A stretch of 64,000 bases of DNA, taken from contig JARUKX010000007.1 of assembly GCA_029688825.1 (NCBI GenBank), positions 87,380 to 151,379 on the forward strand. Reading direction: 5' to 3'. This DNA is from Haloarculaceae archaeon H-GB1-1 (GTDB lineage Archaea; Halobacteriota; Halobacteria; Halobacteriales; Haloarculaceae). The notes under the pieces are model-generated. The model had not been told where the DNA came from. It saw only the letters and a list, made by a program, of their open reading frames with translations, and searched no databases. The position numbers and the translations under genes are program-made. How positions within the stretch are numbered: the first letter of the stretch is position 1; each line of letters starts with the position of its first letter. Positions 36,750-44,609 of this stretch are shown piece by piece.

Positions 36750-37433
36750 TTACTCTCCGGCACGGGAGATGTCGATCTCGATATAGTACCGCTCACCGTC
36801 GATCTCGATATATGCGTTATCGTACGGTGAGAACGTGAGCGCACGCAATCTGTCTAGAAATGACTTCACCTGGACGTTCTCGTCGGGATTGAGTTCACAG
36901 AGCGCTTCAAAATCAGCAGTTCTGTGATACGTCCCCTCGTCTCCAGATTGCTCGCTAATCGTTTCTTCCCCGGATTCAATAACTGGCCAGAGGTCCCGGA
37001 ACAATTCTACCTGTGCATCCTCCAACCGCTCGTGGAGGTCGCGACCGGTGTCTGAAAAGTCTGTCTCCACCCGTCGCCGTCCAACGATAGACCCGGTATC
37101 GATATTCTCGTCCATGTGATGAAGTGTGACTCCTGCGGGAGTACCGTCGACGATACTCCAGACGTTCGGGTTCGCGCCGCGATTATACGGCAGGTAGGCA
37201 GGGTGGAGGTTGAAACACCCAGCCGTCGGTATCTCGAGAATATCCTCCGGAACAATGTGTCGGAAGCCACAGGAAACGATATAGTCGGGTCGGACATCTC
37301 TAATCGTCTCGAGTTGGTCCTTGGTAGTTAGCAACGAATGAACAGACACACCGTCCCGGTCACACAGCCATTCGTAGACGCGCATCCCAGCGTCGTTTAC
37401 TCCGAGAAACACTAGTGACGAATCGTCGCTCAT
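36750..37433 (-). CDS. Sugar N-formyltransferase-like protein
   Basis: 227 residues of the Met-tRNA formyltransferase/sugar N-formyltransferase fold. The active-site set is visible: the asparagine in CFNLHPAYLP (about 83-92), NRGANPNVWS, and the His/Asp pair in TLHHMDENIDTGSIV (about 113-127). It would transfer formyl from N10-formyl-tetrahydrofolate to a sugar amine. It is coupled by an ATGA overlap to the PseG-like gene, in the position where PseH acetyltransferase is usually found; no acetyltransferase is seen in the cluster. Substrate is inferred from context. Confidence 0.8.
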   Translation of the reverse strand: MSDDSSLVFLGVNDAGMRVYEWLCDRDGVSVHSLLTTKDQLETIRDVRPDYIVSCGFRHIVPEDILEIPTAGCFNLHPAYLPYNRGANPNVWSIVDGTPAGVTLHHMDENIDTGSIVGRRRVETDFSDTGRDLHERLEDAQVELFRDLWPVIESGEETISEQSGDEGTYHRTADFEALCELNPDENVQVKSFLDRLRALTFSPYDNAYIEIDGERYYIEIDISRAGE

Positions 37434-38449
37434 ACGGTGGGGTTTGACCCGACGAGGGAAATAATCTCGTCGTAAACCCTCGCTACTCCTCGGCCGTCGA
37501 CGAGTTCACGACCAGCTTCGAGGCGTGCGCGACGGAACGAGGTCATCGAGTGATACTTCTGCACCGCTCGCCGGAATGCGTCTACACCACCACCGTCCTC
37601 AAGAACAAGTCCGGCTCCCTGTTCTTTCAGCGCACACGCGATGGGTTCCTGATTCTCCGCAACCGGGAGACACACGAGAGGTGTACCGAGTGCGAGTAGT
37701 TCGTATGTGGTCGTGCTCGCAGTGGAGACCGCAAAGTCCGCCTGAAACATTCGGTCTGCAAGGTTCGGTGGATCCCGAACAACCCGGATATCCGACGAGA
37801 CAGTATCAGCAGCTGAGTGAATTTCCGTCGCCTGCCGCTCAGAGAACCCGGGCCCGACAATCGCGTCAACACGAATATCCATCCCATCGAACGAACGGAT
37901 GACGTCGGGAGTATGATTAGCGACATCGCTACCTCCCATCGTGACGATGGCCCGTTCAGGGTCCTCGCGCCACGGAGGTTTACGAGCAGCTAATTTCGTG
38001 AATTCCGTACGCAGGAGGACGTAATCCGTGCCCAGACAAATGCTTGGGCGCGGTCCGACGAACTCGTACTCCAACGATTCGGCGTAGAGGTTGCCGTTGA
38101 AGAACGCATCGGCACAGACCGCGTTTCGAGCCTCATCCTGCCACACAGCGAGCGGAACGATATCACGCACTGCACGCTGATACTCGACGGTGACGGGATA
38201 CGCGTCCGAGAACACGACATCCACAGACGCGGAATCCAGCCAGTGAACGAATGGCTCCGGATCTCCCCGTGCCGGAAGGCGAGCTGTCCGAACCGACGCG
38301 GGGCAGACCTCGCGAACGTGATCGGGTGTGGTCGTCGCGAATGTGACGGTGTGTCCGTCTTCGAGAACTGCTCTCGCGAGTGCACTCGACCGGACCAGAT
38401 GACCGTACCCGATCTCAGGGCCGCCGTCCGCCCTAATGACTACGTGCAT
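37430..38449 (-). CDS. pseG: PseG-like UDP-sugar hydrolase
   Basis: 339 residues. The N-terminus RADGGPEIGYGHLVRSSALA (about 6-25) carries the PseG signature with the catalytic histidine; the C-terminal donor half has TMGGSDVANHT and STASTTTYELLALGTPLVC. PseG removes UDP from UDP-2,4-diacetamido-trideoxy-altrose before condensation with PEP. It overlaps the PseF-like gene by 17 bp and the formyltransferase by 4 bp, so the three are one operon. Good family match; altrose stereochemistry not provable. Confidence 0.85.
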   Translation of the reverse strand: MHVVIRADGGPEIGYGHLVRSSALARAVLEDGHTVTFATTTPDHVREVCPASVRTARLPARGDPEPFVHWLDSASVDVVFSDAYPVTVEYQRAVRDIVPLAVWQDEARNAVCADAFFNGNLYAESLEYEFVGPRPSICLGTDYVLLRTEFTKLAARKPPWREDPERAIVTMGGSDVANHTPDVIRSFDGMDIRVDAIVGPGFSERQATEIHSAADTVSSDIRVVRDPPNLADRMFQADFAVSTASTTTYELLALGTPLVCLPVAENQEPIACALKEQGAGLVLEDGGGVDAFRRAVQKYHSMTSFRRARLEAGRELVDGRGVARVYDEIISLVGSNPTV

Positions 38450-39200
38450 CGTTGGGAGCCTTCTGTGTGACGGCCCGGTTTATGGACGTCAACTGATTAT
38501 CGTCGATATATCTGACAGCGTCCCTGAACGATGGCGTGTTTTCGTACTCCAGACCATCGAAAATAGCGCGCAAGAGTCGGTAATCTGCTGCTTCGTCGAG
38601 CGTCAGGCGGAGGTCGGTACGGTCCAGGAGAGACTCCTCGTCGTAGACGTCCGTGGAGGAGACATTCGACAGCGAGAATTCCGATGGATTATCTCTGTAA
38701 TACAGAGTCACGTGTTCTAGTTCGGCGGGATCAACGGCACAGTCGTACACGTGTTCGAAACTTCCCCACGAGAATGCTTCGACATCCAAGCCTCTCGGGA
38801 ACGTTCGTTCGAGGATGTTCGAAGCGTAATCCACACCGGCCGCACGGCGCCGAAGCACGACTTCGTCGACGACTGCTGGATCGAGCAACGGACAGTCAGC
38901 AGTGATTCGAACGACTTCGTCTGCGTCGACCGATTTAGCCGCACGATACAGTCGGTCGAGAACGTTCGACTCGTCCCCTCTGAAGACAGAGACGCCGGCA
39001 TCCTCGGCACACCAGGCGACGATATCATCGGCGGTTTTCGTCGTCGTGGCGACGATTACAGTGTCGATCTCTGTCGCCCGTGAAACCCGCTCGACGACGT
39101 GTTCCAGCTCGAACCGTCCCCCAAGCGGCAGCATAACTTTGCCCGGGAGGCGAGACGAGCCCATGCGGGCCTGAATAATTCCGGCGGTAGATTTGCTCAT
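38433..39200 (-). CDS. PseF/SpsF-type CMP-nonulosonate cytidylyltransferase
   Basis: 255 residues with the nucleotide-binding IIQARMGSSRLPGKVMLPLG (about 8-27) and RITADCPLLDP (about 97-107), as in SpsF and PseF. It would activate the nonulosonic acid made by the synthase at 35703. First gene of the minus-strand operon; a TATA-like element at 39222-39230 is 22-30 bp upstream. It is not related closely to the NeuA at 137, so the two nonulosonate modules use different activators. Confidence 0.85.
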   Translation of the reverse strand: MSKSTAGIIQARMGSSRLPGKVMLPLGGRFELEHVVERVSRATEIDTVIVATTTKTADDIVAWCAEDAGVSVFRGDESNVLDRLYRAAKSVDADEVVRITADCPLLDPAVVDEVVLRRRAAGVDYASNILERTFPRGLDVEAFSWGSFEHVYDCAVDPAELEHVTLYYRDNPSEFSLSNVSSTDVYDEESLLDRTDLRLTLDEAADYRLLRAIFDGLEYENTPSFRDAVRYIDDNQLTSINRAVTQKAPNDARSH

Positions 39201-39221
39201 GTCGTATCTGAATCAAACGAG

Positions 39222-39230
39222 GATATTATG
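39222..39230 (-). promoter_or_regulatory. TATA box for the pseF-pseG-formyltransferase operon
   Basis: On the minus strand it reads ATAATATC, 22-30 bp upstream of the ATG at 39200. Confidence 0.5.
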
Positions 39231-39357
39231 TGTGATGGTCGGAGGATGGGACGATGGCCAGAAGACGGTTGAAGGCTGGACGACAGTTATAATAACACTC
39301 TGGCAGACACCAGACGCTTCATCTCTTTGAATGAGTTTGGGCCCAACGCGTTGCCAA

Positions 39358-41208
39358 TCATGGGTCGAAGTATACGTTTTTTAGTATTAGCTCAATGTTC
39401 AGGATTTGGAGTATTTTATATGCTTCACCCATACTAGAGTATTCATCTTTAGCTGCGACCTGGGATGCCCAATCGTAGACTTCTCTAAGCACGGCCAGGG
39501 AATCCCCGTCGATCAACTCTAACACGAGGGAATTTTCGGGCTCGAGCCTTTCCGAATTGGCCTGTATCAACGGAGCACCGACAGATGGGTCCCACGAATA
39601 CTTCATTGAATTTACATCAGGGGCAATATCTCGATATTCAGCACTCAAATTATGTTTTATGTAGCTCCTGACCTCACCCCTAGGATACATAACCTTACGG
39701 AGATCGTTATTTGTGCTAAGGAAATAGGATGTAGCGGGCCCCCATAACATGGGGACTTCAACGACATCACGATTTTTGGTAAAAAATGTTGACAATTGCT
39801 TAGTTATAGCTTGACCAATTATATGATATGCAATCTCTTTGAATTGGGTAGTGTTATGTGAATTACCATATGTCTGCTCAAAGAGAGAGGTTTCGCCATA
39901 TAAGTGGGTCGGTTCATACACTTCCTTCAATCGATGTTGAGTATCCTTGTCAAGAGGCACAGCCGAGAATTTTGGATTTAGGCCAATGACATTTGGCCGG
40001 CCAGTGGATAGTAGTCCAGCAAGAGAGCCGGTATCATCGGAACGGAATTCAAAGGAGGGATTGTCAGCAAACCATTTTATATTGTGTCCTTCTGGCGGAA
40101 ATACTTCCCCCAGTACATTTTCTGTCCCAATGTTTGAAACGGCCATAAGCCTTGGCACCAACATTAAGTATATTTGACGAATTGGCCCGTTATCGAGGTA
40201 AATGTCAGAGTATTGGAAATTGGGCAAGAATCTAAGCCATTTTCCGATCTGGGTTTTTGGCGACAAAGGAGTTGATTCATAAACATGTTGGTCCCGCATT
40301 AATCCCCAGCGCGTCTTATCGGGGAGGTTCCCTGTAATAAAGAAGCTATCATCACCTAAATCAAGGTTCGGGGTCGAAAGTGCAGGTGCATATGGTTTTA
40401 TAATATCTTGAGAAAGGCACTCCTCAATGTGGTCAACACTCTTATCAGAGAGTGGTCGAGGATGGTCTATAATTTGATAAGGTATTCCCAACTCTTCGGC
40501 AACTGCTGACCCCGATTCGACCGCAGAAGTCTGCCCGGGTCCAAAATCAAGTATAACAGCCCGAAAAGGGATGTCGTTTGCCTGGAACATACTTGCTAAA
40601 AACGTGCTGTCTGCACCACCAGAGAAACCAAGGACAGGTTCAGAATCCATTTCTTGTAAAACATCACAGATCTCAGTACAGACAGACTCGAACTCCTTGG
40701 GAGGTGAATCGCTCTCAGTGAGATACGAACGGATGCGCCAAGACTCTCCGTTTCCAGTAAGAATGGTTCCCGGTGGGAGCCGGTAAACATCCCGAAAAAC
40801 AGTCGTCAATGGCATACGCAACTTTATGTCCCGGGAAAGATAATGAATTAACTTATTTGGATCGATAGAAATAAAATCGAGTTGCTTGGTAGCAAGGGCT
40901 TTAGCAAGTGTTGATGTTACATGAATTTTGTTTTTGCAGTCAACAATGTACCCTCCGCTAAAAGCGGAAGATGTTATCATTCGAAGTTGGTCACTGCCAG
41001 GATCAATTAGTACATAGTTCCCGCACCCGTGCCTTGATTCAAATTTCAAATAGTCACTTCTAGATTGTTGGTACTTACTAATCAGTTCTTCAGGTGTTTT
41101 ATGATAAGGGGTACCTCTAACAGATGGCTCCTCGGTGATTTCTCCAGTCGCTGGACCTTCTTCATCATATGTTATGTAGAAGTCAGTTACGTTATGTTTA
41201 TCTAGCAT
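39358..41208 (-). CDS. Asparagine-synthetase-like amidotransferase lacking the N-terminal cysteine
   Basis: About 616 residues from the ATG at 41208, the first good start after the cysteine-synthase stop. The N-terminal half resembles the glutaminase domain of AsnB (LPPGTILTG near residue 148), but it starts MLDKHN with no Cys2, so glutamine hydrolysis is unlikely. The PP-loop VLGFSGGADSTFLASMF (about 190) is complete, so ATP-dependent adenylation is retained. Such proteins in glycan loci amidate uronic acids, and others make lactams. It is AT-rich (line 39841-39900 has 24 G+C of 60, against 33 at 38761-38820 in the PseF-like gene), which points to transfer. Substrate unknown. Confidence 0.75.
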   Translation of the reverse strand: MLDKHNVTDFYITYDEEGPATGEITEEPSVRGTPYHKTPEELISKYQQSRSDYLKFESRHGCGNYVLIDPGSDQLRMITSSAFSGGYIVDCKNKIHVTSTLAKALATKQLDFISIDPNKLIHYLSRDIKLRMPLTTVFRDVYRLPPGTILTGNGESWRIRSYLTESDSPPKEFESVCTEICDVLQEMDSEPVLGFSGGADSTFLASMFQANDIPFRAVILDFGPGQTSAVESGSAVAEELGIPYQIIDHPRPLSDKSVDHIEECLSQDIIKPYAPALSTPNLDLGDDSFFITGNLPDKTRWGLMRDQHVYESTPLSPKTQIGKWLRFLPNFQYSDIYLDNGPIRQIYLMLVPRLMAVSNIGTENVLGEVFPPEGHNIKWFADNPSFEFRSDDTGSLAGLLSTGRPNVIGLNPKFSAVPLDKDTQHRLKEVYEPTHLYGETSLFEQTYGNSHNTTQFKEIAYHIIGQAITKQLSTFFTKNRDVVEVPMLWGPATSYFLSTNNDLRKVMYPRGEVRSYIKHNLSAEYRDIAPDVNSMKYSWDPSVGAPLIQANSERLEPENSLVLELIDGDSLAVLREVYDWASQVAAKDEYSSMGEAYKILQILNIELILKNVYFDP

Positions 41209-41236
41209 TCGTAAAGAGGGTGTCGGCAAGGTAGAT

Positions 41237-42268
41237 TTACTGCGGGCGATATCCTCGCTCGTCCATCCAGTCGTTGTCGAAAACCGTGTCGAAATACTGC
41301 TCACCGCCGTCACAGGCGATGACGGCGACTTCCGCGTTCGGCTTCTGAATCGCAATTTCCCGGCCGATATGGAGCGCGGCACCGGAAGAGCTGCCAATCA
41401 GAAGACCATACTGGCTCGCCGCGCGTCGCGCCTGCAGGAACGCATCGCGATCGGGAACGCTTCGAACTTCGTCGATGTAGTCGAACCACATCGTCGATAG
41501 TTCGTGGCCCTTTCCGAGGCCCTCAACCTCCGTGTTGTACTCTCCTTCCTCGTGACCGTAAAACGCGGTGCTGACGTTAGATTCGACTGCGTCGACCCCG
41601 ATAGCGGTCACGTCACTATTGTGCTCTTCCTTTATGTATTTCGCAATCCCGGACATCGTTCCACCCGTCCCCATCGGACAGACGACGTGCGTTAGCTCGG
41701 GATACTGGTCGACCAATTCTGGACCCGTCCACACGGAGTGGACAGTAGGGTTCGTCTGATTCGAATACTGGTCCAGCCACACACCACCTCTCTCGGTGGC
41801 GACTCGTTTTGCTTTGTTCCGATAGTATTCCTTGTGCTCGGTCGGCACGTCGGGACACGTGATGAGTTCACCGCCCAGTGACTCGACGTACCCCAGTTTC
41901 TGCTCACTGTTCCCGACTGGCGTCGTGATGACACACTCGTATCCCAGGCGGTTCGCTGCGAGTGCAACGGCACCGGCTGTATTGCCTGAGGACCCCTCGA
42001 CTACGAGATCTCCAGGTTCGATTTCACCGTTCTCTTCGAGTTCTTTCAGCATCCCGACTGCAATACGGTCTTTCATCGAACCAGTCGGGTTTTCGTATTC
42101 CGCTTTGATTTTGACGGTCCCACTCAGGGATCGCTCTTCGTAGGGAAACAGTGGAGTATTACCGATATTAGAGAGGACAGGATCGGTGATAGTAAACGGC
42201 AGGGTCCCACTGTATTCCCAATCTGAAAACGAATCTAGCGACTCCATGAGTGCCCACATGGCAGGCAT
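41237..42268 (-). CDS. Cysteine synthase-like PLP enzyme
   Basis: 343 residues if the ATG at 42268 is used; ATGs at 42259 and 42247 are also in frame. Fold-type II PLP enzyme: lysine in NPTGSMKDRIA (about 61-71), EGSSGNTAGAVA (about 90-101), PMGTGGTMSGIAKYI (about 194-208) and GSSSGAALHIG. It could make cysteine from O-acetyl- or O-phosphoserine or, like SbnA/VioB, swap another nucleophile onto a dehydroalanine intermediate. It precedes the AsnB-like gene on the same strand, 28 bp between stop and start, so the two probably work together. A normal cysteine-synthesis role is the alternative. Confidence 0.8.
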   Translation of the reverse strand: MPAMWALMESLDSFSDWEYSGTLPFTITDPVLSNIGNTPLFPYEERSLSGTVKIKAEYENPTGSMKDRIAVGMLKELEENGEIEPGDLVVEGSSGNTAGAVALAANRLGYECVITTPVGNSEQKLGYVESLGGELITCPDVPTEHKEYYRNKAKRVATERGGVWLDQYSNQTNPTVHSVWTGPELVDQYPELTHVVCPMGTGGTMSGIAKYIKEEHNSDVTAIGVDAVESNVSTAFYGHEEGEYNTEVEGLGKGHELSTMWFDYIDEVRSVPDRDAFLQARRAASQYGLLIGSSSGAALHIGREIAIQKPNAEVAVIACDGGEQYFDTVFDNDWMDERGYRPQ

Positions 42269-42517
42269 GATGCAAATAGTTATTCATCGCCATCTTTTGA
42301 TGTTGTTTCATTTATATTACTTGGTGGGCGGTTTCCCCGACCGATTTCTGAAGAGCGAATCGTCGTTCACGCACACCGCGGCGGGAGTGAGTACGAAGGT
42401 GATGTTGCGAACACATACCAAAGATAGCGGTCAGAGAGGACACCTCTCAACACCGATGACCAAAATCGGTTAGTCAGTGGAGGGATCGAGAGTTATCGAA
42501 ATTCACGTACAGATCGA
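42269..42517. other. 249-bp gap between the PLP gene and rmlB
   Basis: No ORF of note. On the minus strand the 40 bp before 42268 hold AT-rich GAATAACTATTTGC, a likely promoter for the cysteine-synthase-like gene. A short hairpin GAGAGG-aca-CCTCTC lies at 42434-42448, about 70 bp beyond the rmlB stop; no T-run follows, so it is not called a terminator. Confidence 0.4.
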
Positions 42518-43441
42518 TCAATCGGTGTAGAACTTGACCGTCTTCGCCAGTCCTTCTCTGAACGACCAGGTTGGCTCCCACCCGAGTTGTTCAACTTTCG
42601 TCGTGTCGAGGGCATACCGTTGATCGTGACCAGGTCTATCGTCGACAAACTCGACGAGGTCGTCAGAAGCCCCCACTAGTTCGATGATAGCCTGTGCCAC
42701 TTCGCGATTGGTCATTTCTTCACCACTTCCGATATTGTATATCTCGCCGATGGATCCATCGTGGAGCACGCGGTCGATAGCTCGACAGTTATCACGAACG
42801 AAAATCCACTCCCGAACGTTTGATCCGTCGCCGTACAGCGGGAGCGAGTCACCGTTTTGAGCCCGGGTAATGAACTTCGGAATCAACTTCTCGGGATGCT
42901 GGCGGGGACCGTAATTGTTGCAGGTTCGGGTGAGCAAAACGGGGACTCCGTATGTGGTTTCGTAGCTCTGCGCGAGCAGGTCTGCACTTGCCTTGGTTGC
43001 AGCGTATGGATTGCGTGGGTCAAGTGGATCGGCTTCGCTGAACGTTCCCTCGAGAATTTCGCCGTAGACCTCGTCGGTCGAGACCTGCAAGAAGCGATCG
43101 ATATCGGCGTCTTTCGCGGCATCGAGAAGAGTCCGAGTCCCGTCTATGTTGACCGAAACAAACGGCTCAACGCCATCTATCGACCGATCGACGTGGGAGT
43201 GTGCAGCGAAATTGACGACGACATCACATGATCCCACCAAATCCCGTACGAGCGTGCTGTCCCGAATATCACCCTCGACAAATTCGTGCTGGGGGTCATC
43301 CAGCACACCGGACAGATTGTCGATCGATCCAGCGTAGGTGAGTGCATCCAGTGTGACGATGTCGTAGTCCGTCTCGTCGATGAGGTGATGGACAAAATTA
43401 GACCCGATAAATCCCGCACCCCCGGTGACTAGTACGCGCAT
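42518..43441 (-). CDS. rmlB: dTDP-glucose 4,6-dehydratase
   Basis: About 307 residues from the ATG at 43441, directly before MRVLVTGGAGFIGSNFV; the upstream in-frame extension is not conserved. Motifs: TLDALTYAGS, HSHVDRSI, STDEVYGEI (catalytic Thr-Asp-Glu) and YAATKASAD (YxxxK), all RmlB landmarks. It makes dTDP-4-keto-6-deoxyglucose for dTDP-rhamnose. It is divergent from rmlD with 53 bp between start codons and shares a promoter element with it. Other rml genes are within 3 kb. Confidence 0.92.
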   Translation of the reverse strand: MRVLVTGGAGFIGSNFVHHLIDETDYDIVTLDALTYAGSIDNLSGVLDDPQHEFVEGDIRDSTLVRDLVGSCDVVVNFAAHSHVDRSIDGVEPFVSVNIDGTRTLLDAAKDADIDRFLQVSTDEVYGEILEGTFSEADPLDPRNPYAATKASADLLAQSYETTYGVPVLLTRTCNNYGPRQHPEKLIPKFITRAQNGDSLPLYGDGSNVREWIFVRDNCRAIDRVLHDGSIGEIYNIGSGEEMTNREVAQAIIELVGASDDLVEFVDDRPGHDQRYALDTTKVEQLGWEPTWSFREGLAKTVKFYTD

Positions 43442-43462
43442 ATCGATGGGAAAGGTAGTAGG

Positions 43463-43470
43463 GCTTAAAC
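43463..43470. promoter_or_regulatory. Single near-palindromic TATA element between rmlB and rmlD
   Basis: The 53 bp between the divergent start codons contain one AT-rich element, gcttaaac, whose reverse complement is gtttaagc. Its centre is about 25.5 bp from the rmlB ATG and 28.5 bp from the rmlD ATG. No second box is visible. One box may serve both genes. Confidence 0.55.
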
Positions 43471-43494
43471 AGGTTTTCCCTCGTATTGGTCGGT

Positions 43495-44388
43495 ATGCGT
43501 GTTCTAACCCTGGGAATAAATGGACTTCTGGGTTCAAACGTCGTCACGTCGGCACTCGACCAGAACCACGAGGTATTCGGAACATATCACACAACTGTAC
43601 CGTCTTTCGACATCTCGATGCAGCAGCTAGATGTCACAGAAACAGATCGTGTCTCGGAGGTGGTGCGGTCAGTCGACCCCGACTGGGTAATCAATTGTGC
43701 AGCGATGACCGATGTGGATGGCTGTGAACGAGCGCCCGACAGGGCAAGCGAGATTAACGCACAGCCCATGGAAGCACTATCGGAGGCTTGTTCAAATAGT
43801 TCAGCCAGACTACTTCATGTCTCTACTGACTATGTCTTTGGAGGTGGACAAACGGGACCCTACGATGAGTTGGCGACGCCGGATCCTCGCCAGGTCTACG
43901 GTCGATCGAAGCTCGCCGGCGAACAAATTGTGAGAAAACAGGCCCAAGACCCACTTATAGCCCGATTGTCCTTCGTCTACGGAATCCACCGGCACTCCAA
44001 ATCACTGGCTGGATTTCCGGCATGGCTGATGTCCGCCCTCGATGAAAATGAGTCCGTCTCCCTCTATACGGATCAGTACGTATCACCGACACGCGCCAGC
44101 CAAGCTGCTAGTACGTTCATGGAGCTCATCGATGAGGGACTCTCTGGCGTCTTTCACGTAGCGTGTCGGTCCTGTGTGACACCATATGAGTTTGGGAGGA
44201 AGTTCTGCAAGCAGATGAGTGACGACCCCGCGCAGATGCAGCAAGGATCGCTCGACGATAGTACGAATATAGCTACGCGGCCGAAAAACACCTGTCTCGA
44301 TGTCGGTCGCGTCGAAGAAAAACTGGGACGCGAGCAACCCACACTCATGTCAGACATCGACAATCTCGTTCGAGAGCTCGATGAGTGA
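43495..44388 (+). CDS. rmlD: dTDP-4-dehydrorhamnose reductase
   Basis: About 297 residues from the ATG at 43495. NADPH-binding LGINGLLGSNV (about 5-15), the RmlD-specific NCAAMTDVDGCE (about 64-75), STDYVFGGGQTGPYDE (about 103-118) and VYGRSKLAGEQ (YxxxK, about 130-140). It reduces the 4-keto group in the last step of dTDP-L-rhamnose synthesis. It converges with the zinc-ribbon gene. Confidence 0.92.
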   Translation: MRVLTLGINGLLGSNVVTSALDQNHEVFGTYHTTVPSFDISMQQLDVTETDRVSEVVRSVDPDWVINCAAMTDVDGCERAPDRASEINAQPMEALSEACSNSSARLLHVSTDYVFGGGQTGPYDELATPDPRQVYGRSKLAGEQIVRKQAQDPLIARLSFVYGIHRHSKSLAGFPAWLMSALDENESVSLYTDQYVSPTRASQAASTFMELIDEGLSGVFHVACRSCVTPYEFGRKFCKQMSDDPAQMQQGSLDDSTNIATRPKNTCLDVGRVEEKLGREQPTLMSDIDNLVRELDE

Positions 44389-44427
44389 GCAGTTGGAGTG
44401 ACTCAGATCAGTGTGGCTCCAAGTGTG

Positions 44428-44607
44428 TCAGAGTTCATACTCATCGTGATGGTTCAAGAAATACCGGCGAGCGTCCTCTGGGAGGTCAGCGAATCGAAGA
44501 ATAGCGTCACAGGACAAGCCGGGACACTGCATAATGCGCTCGGCTTCGAGTTCGTTCGCTGCGACGACCGTGCCACATTCTGAACAAGTGTCGGTGATAA
44601 TTCGCAT
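44428..44607 (-). CDS. Zinc-ribbon microprotein after rmlA
   Basis: A 59-residue reading frame found by reading the minus strand between rmlA and rmlD: start ATG at 44607, TGA at 44428-44430. The sequence begins MRIITDTCSECGTVVAANEL and later has CPGLSCDAIL, so two cysteine pairs (CxxC and C-x4-C) are present for a probable single zinc site; the tail is RRYFLNHHDEYEL. It starts 2 bp after the rmlA stop, so it is very likely the last gene of the rmlC-rmlA operon. Small haloarchaeal zinc proteins of this type are usually of unknown function. Confidence 0.75.
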   Translation of the reverse strand: MRIITDTCSECGTVVAANELEAERIMQCPGLSCDAILRFADLPEDARRYFLNHHDEYEL

Positions 44608-44609
44608 CG

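Noticed and set aside
42434..42448. Hairpin GAGAGG-aca-CCTCTC as a terminator for rmlB
   Set aside because: About 70 bp from the stop, short stem and no T-run; archaeal terminators are mainly T-tracts.
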